This document shows, piece after piece, positions 35,297 through 40,741 of a stretch of 40,741 bases of DNA (the first letter of the stretch is position 1; each line of letters opens with the position of its first letter). The notes beneath the pieces were generated by a model, which was not told where the DNA came from, ran no database searches, and worked only from the letters and a program-made list of their open reading frames with translations. Both the position numbers and the translations under genes were made by a program. The stretch is from an uncultured Gammaproteobacteria bacterium (GTDB lineage Bacteria > Pseudomonadota > Gammaproteobacteria > Arenicellales > CAJQKF01): assembly GCA_905478855.1 (NCBI GenBank), contig CAJQKF010000072.1, positions 1-40,741 on the forward strand, in the 5' to 3' direction.

Positions 35297-36016
35297 ATGC
35301 CTTTTCTTGTTGCATTACAATTTTTAACTATATTTCCGGTACACACTGCGGTAATGCCTGATGATCAAGATCAGGCCTCGTCATTAGAGTGGTACGGAGT
35401 TATTGGCCTATTAATTGGCGTTGTGGTTGCTATAGCAGGAAGTGTTCTTGATGGTATTTTTTCGCCATCAGTATGTGCCGCGCTGGTGTTAACTTTGTGG
35501 GTTCTTATCACTGGAGCTTTGCATATTGATGGTCTTGGCGACAGCATAGACGCGATGTTTGGCTCGTCACGCGAGCGATCTCTACAGATTATGAAAGATC
35601 CTCGCTGTGGGCCGATGGCAGCAACCGGAATCGCGCTAATTTTGCTGTTGATGCATGCCGGAATAACTCAAATTGCTATTACCGGTAATTGGTTTGTCAT
35701 TATTGCAATTCCCATTTTTGCTCGTATATCCGCCCAATGTCTTTTATTGAGTACTCCTTACGCGAGAGTTGACGGCATTGGTTCAAGTATGGTGGTGGGA
35801 ATGGATCGAGAACGGGTCATTATCGCAGCAACTGTAGTTGGTTTAGTGGCGTTCATAATAATCGGTTTTAGCAACTGGTATGTGATTGCTGCACTCGCCA
35901 TATTATTCATTGGCTTGCGATCGCTGATGATACGTAAATTACTCGGTTGTACTGGCGATACCGCTGGCGCGTTAATTGTACTAACCGAAGTATTCGGTAT
36001 TATATTTGTTTCCTAG
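35297..36016 (+). CDS. cobS: Adenosylcobinamide-GDP ribazoletransferase (cobalamin synthase)
   Basis: The protein (239 residues from the ATG at 35297) is a polytopic inner-membrane enzyme that joins adenosylcobinamide-GDP with alpha-ribazole. MPFLVALQFLTIFPV is the standard CobS start, and GALHIDGLGDSIDAMFG plus the MKDPRCGPMA segment form the conserved active-site loop. The frame stays open back into cobC (to 35138), but that extension is unlike CobS. The 88-nt gap to cobC is the widest in the operon. The C-terminus GCTGDTAGALIVLTEV is complete. Confidence 0.94.
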   Translation: MPFLVALQFLTIFPVHTAVMPDDQDQASSLEWYGVIGLLIGVVVAIAGSVLDGIFSPSVCAALVLTLWVLITGALHIDGLGDSIDAMFGSSRERSLQIMKDPRCGPMAATGIALILLLMHAGITQIAITGNWFVIIAIPIFARISAQCLLLSTPYARVDGIGSSMVVGMDRERVIIAATVVGLVAFIIIGFSNWYVIAALAILFIGLRSLMIRKLLGCTGDTAGALIVLTEVFGIIFVS

Positions 36017-36085
36017 GTCAGGAATAACGATTGCTTTCCCGTTAGGTGATTGAAAAAGGTTTATCGTAGGTTCTGCTGCTTGGCG

Positions 36086-37192
36086 CTATTCCTCCCATAA
36101 TGAACTGTTGTGGGTTGATCGCTCTAACCAGCTCGGATTTATCTCTACCCCCCAACCCGGTGCATCACTAACCGTTACACGCCCATCGTTGATGGTAAAG
36201 GGGGATTGAACAAACAGTCCTTCCTGCCAGGGATAGTATTCCGGGCCTTCAATGGAAAACTCCAAGTATTTTCCAGCATTTGGTATAGCCTTAAGCAAAT
36301 GCATAGTGAATAACGTGACCATGGATAAATTTGCACAGTGTGGTGTGCAGGGTAATCCAGCCAACGCCGCCATTCGTGCAACTTTTACGGTACGTGTAAT
36401 ACCACCCAGATAACATACGTCGGGTTGTACAATATTTACTATCTTTTCATCAATAATTCGGCGCCAAGTTGACATGTCACAATCTTGTTCGCCGCCAGTT
36501 ACGTCTATATCAAGTGTGTCTGTTACCAGTTTGGTATCTTCCAGATTCCAGTATGGGCACGGTTCTTCAAAATGACTAACACCGTTGTCCTCTAGTAACT
36601 TACCAACCTCAATCGCACGTTGCACCGAAAACCCACTATTGGCATCGACCATTCGAACCACATCATCTCCAAGTGCTGTGCTTACTAGTGGGATGATTTC
36701 CTCAGTGCGTCCAGGCCATTCGTCTATATCACGTCCGCACTCGGCACCCACTCTAAACTTGAAGGCATCAAAACCTTGTTGATCTCGGATTCGACAAAGA
36801 CGCTCTGCTTCTGCTTGCGGGGTGATCTCGCGAAGCATGGATGATGCATACGCTCGCAACGGGCCGGGCTCACCGCCGAGCAATTCACAAACACTTTTTT
36901 CTTCTCGTTTTCCGGCGATATCCCATAAAGCAGTGTCGACTCCTGCCATGGCCCGTCGCAGATAAGAACCTGGGAACTTATGCTCTTTTTCGACAACAGT
37001 TTGCATTAACTCGCTGATGTCCTCGCTTGATTGACCCAATGACCAAGGTGCCACTTGTCTATGTAACACCTGGGCTGTTATGTCGGCGTTGTAAGGAGAT
37101 GTTTGACCCCAACCTGATTCTCCCGTGTCTAGTGTGACTTTTACAAAACAAATGAATTCGTTGGAGAATGTGTCGATCTTTTTAATTTTCAT
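36086..37192 (-). CDS. Mandelate racemase/muconate lactonizing enzyme family protein
   Basis: The 368-residue enolase-superfamily protein has the C-terminal barrel metal ligands Asp183 (MVDANSGF), Glu209 (HFEEPCPY) and Glu235 (GGEQDCD). The base pair consists of Lys145 in KFR (145-147) and His285 (PHCANLS). A KxR plus His arrangement puts it in the mandelate racemase subgroup, most of whose members are sugar-acid dehydratases. The substrate is unknown. An AAAGGG ribosome site precedes the ATG. The PhyH gene lies upstream on the same strand, 191 bp away. Confidence 0.88.
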   Translation of the reverse strand: MKIKKIDTFSNEFICFVKVTLDTGESGWGQTSPYNADITAQVLHRQVAPWSLGQSSEDISELMQTVVEKEHKFPGSYLRRAMAGVDTALWDIAGKREEKSVCELLGGEPGPLRAYASSMLREITPQAEAERLCRIRDQQGFDAFKFRVGAECGRDIDEWPGRTEEIIPLVSTALGDDVVRMVDANSGFSVQRAIEVGKLLEDNGVSHFEEPCPYWNLEDTKLVTDTLDIDVTGGEQDCDMSTWRRIIDEKIVNIVQPDVCYLGGITRTVKVARMAALAGLPCTPHCANLSMVTLFTMHLLKAIPNAGKYLEFSIEGPEYYPWQEGLFVQSPFTINDGRVTVSDAPGWGVEINPSWLERSTHNSSLWEE

Positions 37193-37383
37193 GATGGCCC
37201 TTTATTTTTCATTTGTTGGTTTTATGGCACAGTAACCGAGAAAAATATTTCAAATGAATCTGCACTCTACTTTTATTTTGGTGAATTTATATTCTGGCTT
37301 TGGAACTAGGCGACTGGGAAATTATTTTGCCCAATTTCGAGGGCATTCATAGGTATATTTATGCGCTCGTTCGGTATTCATTC

Positions 37384-38181
37384 CTAAGGGTAAATTTGCG
37401 GAAATTCCTCGGTATTCAACGGATCACCGGGCTTTAGTTTGTCGGCAAGCCCCGGATAGGGAGGGGATATTTCTCCGGCTCGTTTTGCAAATACTGCATC
37501 GTCACCTATCCATCGAGCAGCATATCCCCGTCTTCGGGTTGAGCTAGAAAGATTAGACGGTGCACCATGCACAGTAAGAAAATGAAAAGCAATGGCATCA
37601 CCAGGTTCGAGCTCCCATGAGCGTATATCGTATTCTTCTCGTGACGCATTGATATCAGGCATTGTTTCTAATCGATTATCCCCATGATCATAATCGACAC
37701 CGCTGAACTTGCGCGGTCGAAACCAGCGCCCCCAGCGATGGGAGCCGGCGATAAACTCTGGGCAGACATCTCGGCTAACAGGGTCCAGTGGTATCCACAA
37801 GCTTATCCCTTGGGTTCCGTCCATGCAGTAATAGGGTTGGTCATGATGCCACGGGGTAGGATGATCGGTTCCAGGTTCTTTTACTAGAACGTGCTCGTGA
37901 AATATGCGCGCGGTTTTTGATTGCATAAGGTGTGCCGCTATAGCAGCTGCCGGGGACTCAAACATAAACTGCTTATATTCCGGTATACGATTCCAGTTGC
38001 AATAGTCTCCAAAAAAGCGTCCGCCGTCGCCGTCTGCGGTATATTCTCGGCCAAATTCTCCCGGGGAGGACATATTAAATTCCACTCCAGCTTGGAGTAT
38101 CGGCATCCAGTCGGTAAAAACATTCTTAAGCAGGGTTACACCATGGTTGGCAAATTCCTGCTGCTGGGTTATTAATTGCAT
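37384..38181 (-). CDS. Phytanoyl-CoA dioxygenase (PhyH) family Fe(II)/2-oxoglutarate oxygenase
   Basis: The 265-residue protein has the iron ligands His112 and Asp114 (PWHHDQPYY, HxD) and His205 (TVHGAPSN), and Arg218 (RRGYAARW) for 2-oxoglutarate. Together with the FIAGSHRWG segment this is a full PhyH active site, so it should hydroxylate a small organic substrate. Because it shares a strand with an enolase-superfamily dehydratase, a joint catabolic role is plausible. Its start lies 80 bp from the divergent SDR gene's longest frame. The substrate is unknown. Confidence 0.9.
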   Translation of the reverse strand: MQLITQQQEFANHGVTLLKNVFTDWMPILQAGVEFNMSSPGEFGREYTADGDGGRFFGDYCNWNRIPEYKQFMFESPAAAIAAHLMQSKTARIFHEHVLVKEPGTDHPTPWHHDQPYYCMDGTQGISLWIPLDPVSRDVCPEFIAGSHRWGRWFRPRKFSGVDYDHGDNRLETMPDINASREEYDIRSWELEPGDAIAFHFLTVHGAPSNLSSSTRRRGYAARWIGDDAVFAKRAGEISPPYPGLADKLKPGDPLNTEEFPQIYP

Positions 38182-38303
38182 GCCAAATTACCTATCATGA
38201 TTGCTTTAATCTAACGATAATGAGAGTGTACTAAAGTTTGCTACCTTAGCAGAAGATAACCTTGTCGGTCGATGAAAATATATGTGTTTTGGGAAGTTGC
38301 AAT

Positions 38304-39182
38304 ATGAATGATGCTGTCATTTGGATAGCCGGGTTTGGCGATATAGGATTGCGTATACTGCAGAGTGAAAAACAAGGTAACTATGTTTTTCATACCATTT
38401 CTCGTGCGGGAAAGAACGCCAAATCAGTGAATGGTCAGAATATTACTCAGCATACTGTTGATTTTGATAAGGCCGAATTGCCGGAAATTTCAGGTTTTGA
38501 GGCGGCGAAGGTAATTTATCTAGCGCCGCCGCCACCAACTGGTATGGCAGATACCAGGATTGAGAAATTTTTAAGTCATTACGGTAGCAAAATAGAAAAG
38601 TTTGTCTTGATAAGCACTACCGGTGTCTATGGAGATTGTAAAGGAGAGTGGATTGATGAGAACTGTGTCCCGAAGCCCGCTACACCAAGAGCTATTAGAA
38701 GACTAAGTGCAGAACAACAAGTAATTAGCTGGTCATCCCGGTATGGTCGCGCTCATGTGATTCTGCGTGTTCCGGGTATTTACGCTCAAGATAGACTGCC
38801 ACTTGCTCGTCTACGTCGTGGAGATCCCGTGATTCGTAAGGATCAGGCGCCTTTTACCAATCGTATCCACGCGGACGATCTCGCCACTATTTGTTTAACA
38901 GTAGTGGAGAGTAACCGGGAGAATTTAATCGTAAATGTTACCGACGGAAATCCGCTAACAATGACCGAATACTTCAATGCGATTGCCGATGCCGTAGGCC
39001 TTAAAAGACCTCCTGAGATTGATCTGGAATATGCGGGAGGACAGTTGTCTAGCGGAATGTTGTCATATGTCCGTGAATCGAGGCGAATTAGAAATGGAAA
39101 ACTACTTACCGAATTTCCAATAACATTGCGTTATCCAAAGTTGGAAACAACGTTGAACACGCTTAAATCTTCGCTGACTTGA
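38304..39182 (+). CDS. NAD(P)-dependent SDR/epimerase family protein (YeeZ-like)
   Basis: Starting at the ATG at 38304 (GGGAAG site 7 nt upstream) the product is 292 residues. It has an N-terminal Rossmann segment VIWIAGFGDIGLRIL, a TTGVYGDCKGEWIDE motif, an ILRVPGIYAQDRLPL segment and an FTNRIHADDLA segment shared with extended SDR epimerases. The usual YxxxK Tyr is not obvious (RRLSAEQQV at the expected place), as in YeeZ-like atypical SDRs. A TTG at 38262 would extend it by 14 residues but is less likely. It is divergent from the PhyH gene. Confidence 0.85.
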   Translation: MNDAVIWIAGFGDIGLRILQSEKQGNYVFHTISRAGKNAKSVNGQNITQHTVDFDKAELPEISGFEAAKVIYLAPPPPTGMADTRIEKFLSHYGSKIEKFVLISTTGVYGDCKGEWIDENCVPKPATPRAIRRLSAEQQVISWSSRYGRAHVILRVPGIYAQDRLPLARLRRGDPVIRKDQAPFTNRIHADDLATICLTVVESNRENLIVNVTDGNPLTMTEYFNAIADAVGLKRPPEIDLEYAGGQLSSGMLSYVRESRRIRNGKLLTEFPITLRYPKLETTLNTLKSSLT

Positions 39183-39215
39183 AGTTCAATAGGTAGCTCT
39201 GAACAGGAGGAGAAT

Positions 39216-39248
39216 ATGCCCATTCGGTTGTTTATTTTTTGTAAATAA
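39216..39248 (+). CDS. Possible 10-codon mini-ORF with a strong ribosome site
   Basis: AGGAGG (39205-39210) lies 5 nt before an ATG that opens MPIRLFIFCK and a TAA. It sits in the 117-bp gap after the SDR gene and before the convergent exonuclease gene. The Shine-Dalgarno match is better than at most real starts in this window, yet the peptide is only 10 residues, so it may be chance. Confidence 0.2.
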   Translation: MPIRLFIFCK

Positions 39249-39299
39249 AGTGCCTGAAGTTTGCCAATTTTCCAAAATTATCGGTAATATAATAAAACT

Positions 39300-40100
39300 C
39301 TAATCGGCTAGATCTAACAAAATTGGACAGTGGTCAGAACCCATCTGGTCGTGTAAATATTTAATATCGATTACCCTTTTGTAGTTTTTTTTATCCATTA
39401 GAAAATAATCGATTCGCCAACCCACATTGCGGGTTCGCGCTTTGGTGATTACATCCCAGTAAGAATAGACATCTTTTACGCCCGGGTTTCTTTGTCGCCA
39501 GATATCCGACCAATTATCCTCATGCAGACGATCCATCCATGCTCGCTCATCAGGATGAAATCCAATTTTTCCGTCATTTTCCTTAGCTCTAGCAATGTCA
39601 ATTGCTGTGTGTGCAACATTCATATCACCCCCAACAATAACTTGCGAGCCATTTTCACGAAGCAGATTCATATGTTCGTGCATACGGTCGAAGAACTCTA
39701 GTTTTTCAATCCATGCTTGCTCGCTTTTGCCGCCGTTGGGGAAATATACTGAAAATACATCATACTGACTGCGTTTTGTTGTGAATGAAAGCCAGGCTAT
39801 TCGGCCTTCATTACTATTCGGTAGATTTTCTATATGCGTATTGAAGTTAATATTTTTTATTGACTCGACAAAATCATTCCGAGCCCAAACCGCGGTGCCT
39901 GCGTAGCCTTTTTTCTCAGCGCTGTGATAATGCTGTTGGTAATCCGGGTTTTCGCGAAGATACTTGCTGAACTGTTCGGCATTTCCCTTAATTTCCTGGA
40001 GCAGCAAAAGATCGGGAGTTTCACTATTTACAAGTGATTGCAACTCACCCTTGCGTTCAACCGCACGAATACCGTTTACATTCCAGGAGATTAATTTCAT
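39300..40100 (-). CDS. xthA: Exodeoxyribonuclease III / AP endonuclease
   Basis: The 266-residue enzyme cuts DNA at abasic sites and has 3'-5' exonuclease activity in base excision repair. LISWNVNGIRA (catalytic Asn), LLLQEIKG (metal Glu), VYFPNGGKS, GGDMNVAHTAIDIA (Asp and Asn) and the C-terminal RIDYFL...SDHCPI (catalytic Asp-His) are all intact. The long RVGINSG-type features of other families are absent. It is co-oriented with the DUF3617 gene upstream, 20 bp away. Confidence 0.95.
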   Translation of the reverse strand: MKLISWNVNGIRAVERKGELQSLVNSETPDLLLLQEIKGNAEQFSKYLRENPDYQQHYHSAEKKGYAGTAVWARNDFVESIKNINFNTHIENLPNSNEGRIAWLSFTTKRSQYDVFSVYFPNGGKSEQAWIEKLEFFDRMHEHMNLLRENGSQVIVGGDMNVAHTAIDIARAKENDGKIGFHPDERAWMDRLHEDNWSDIWRQRNPGVKDVYSYWDVITKARTRNVGWRIDYFLMDKKNYKRVIDIKYLHDQMGSDHCPILLDLAD

Positions 40101-40120
40101 TTAGTTCGCTCTATATCGAT

Positions 40121-40534
40121 TTAGCAATCGCCGACTCGGCGCGCAGTCCAGTCCATTTCCATTTCGATTTTTTGCCCTGCCATATACATGGTCATTGTCA
40201 TTTTTCCGCTACCATTATCTCCATTAGACTCAAATTCTCCGTTCATTTTGGCTTGGCTGCCATCCATATTGCATTCCATTGCGAACTGCATTCGATTGCC
40301 GCTCACTTTAGAGTCTGCAATGCTGCAGTTTTCATTACCTTCCATCAGAGAATTGGGGTCGAATTCTGTTTCTTTAACGCATTCGCTGTTAACAGTAGTG
40401 TTTGATCCTGTAAAAGAGTTGGTCTGATTCATGGTTGTTTCCCACATGCCAGGCGTTATCGGCAGTGAGTCGGCGACCACGCTAAATGAAGCAGACAATA
40501 ATAGGCTTAGTGCTATGCTTTTATAGAGACTCAT
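40121..40534 (-). CDS. DUF3617 secreted protein
   Basis: The 137-residue protein has a signal peptide (SIALSLLLSASFSVVA, cleavage probably after VVA near residue 21). The mature part follows the DUF3617 pattern: PGMWETTMNQTN, a pair of cysteines around SECV and ENCSIAD, a methionine-rich strand and a terminal TARRVGDC. DUF3617 proteins are small, periplasmic and uncharacterised. A GGAGAAAA ribosome site lies directly ahead of the ATG. It is followed 20 nt later by xthA. Confidence 0.88.
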   Translation of the reverse strand: MSLYKSIALSLLLSASFSVVADSLPITPGMWETTMNQTNSFTGSNTTVNSECVKETEFDPNSLMEGNENCSIADSKVSGNRMQFAMECNMDGSQAKMNGEFESNGDNGSGKMTMTMYMAGQKIEMEMDWTARRVGDC

Positions 40535-40596
40535 TTTTTTCTCCTATCTAAGATTGAGAATAAATTATAGTTGATTTTCGTCATAACCATTGATCG

Positions 40597-40741
40597 CTAA
40601 CTGGAGCTGCGCTTAACAATAACCTGATGTGGGTAGGGGATGTTAATGCCGCCATCATCAAATGCTTGTTTTACCGCCTTTAGCGTTGAAAATTTGAGTT
40701 CCCAGTAGTCACTGGCGTTACACCAAACGCGCACACCGATA
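40597..40741 (-). CDS. MscS-family mechanosensitive channel, C-terminal part (cut by window edge)
   Basis: The minus-strand frame runs from the right edge to a TAG at 40597-40599 and encodes 47 residues: IGVRVWCNASDYWELKF, then a helix KAVKQAFDDGGINIPYPHQ and a short basic tail. This matches the C-terminal cytoplasmic domain and beta strand of small-conductance MscS channels, which relieve osmotic pressure. The frame continues beyond the window, so the transmembrane part cannot be judged. Confidence 0.8.
   Translation of the reverse strand, partial: IGVRVWCNASDYWELKFSTLKAVKQAFDDGGINIPYPHQVIVKRSSS

Overview
The window is about 40.7 kb of a moderate-GC (mid-40s % by eye) proteobacterial chromosome. 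Separate glyQ and glyS, a pdxA-rsmA operon, a GspC-like protein, gmhB, an HAE-type RND pump and an XthA-type exonuclease III point to a Gammaproteobacterium. The catabolic genes (PhyH dioxygenase, enolase-superfamily dehydratase, RraA/FAH pair, urate hydroxylase) and a PhaB-type acetoacetyl-CoA reductase suggest a marine or free-living heterotroph. I cannot name a genus.

Region 1 (1-5.6 kb) is an eroded accessory patch. It holds a cut-off IS21 istA fragment at the left edge, short repeat clusters, a CHASE2 adenylyl cyclase paired with a secreted FecR-like protein, an IS3-family 3' remnant with a recognisable end, and a second class III cyclase (GAF type) broken by two in-frame stops and lacking a start codon.

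Region 2 (5.6-19.1 kb) is mostly housekeeping. On the minus strand are an Atm1-like ABC exporter and an overlapping pair of uracil-DNA glycosylase and an NDUFA9-like reductase. On the plus strand is a tightly overlapped run glyQ-glyS-MazG-like-gmhB-plsC, followed by an SRAP (YedK) gene. On the minus strand again is pdxA-rsmA, with an unusual large protein (methyltransferase, kinase-like motif, beta domain, coiled coil) coupled behind rsmA.

Region 3 (19.2-31.5 kb) mixes functions: acetoacetyl-CoA reductase with a clean hairpin terminator, an orphan GspC-like gene, an RND adaptor/permease pair, PuuD-type urate hydroxylase with a C-terminal cytochrome c, an ST7-like TPR protein, an acyl-CoA ligase, and a HisC-type aminotransferase followed 3 nt later by a protein that resembles a 2-oxoglutarate dioxygenase without its iron ligands. 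A YajD-like HNH protein follows.

Region 4 (31.5-40.7 kb) holds a RraA/FAH pair, a cobalamin nucleotide-loop operon (cobU-cobT-cobC-cobS), a sugar-acid/secondary-metabolite-type catabolic group (enolase-superfamily protein, PhyH, SDR), exonuclease III, a DUF3617 secreted protein and the C-terminus of an MscS-type channel at the right edge. I saw no tRNA, rRNA or CRISPR array. No single obvious new multi-gene system stands out. The best leads are the methyltransferase/kinase-like fusion, the HisC plus degenerate dioxygenase pair, and the two class III cyclases among mobile-element debris.
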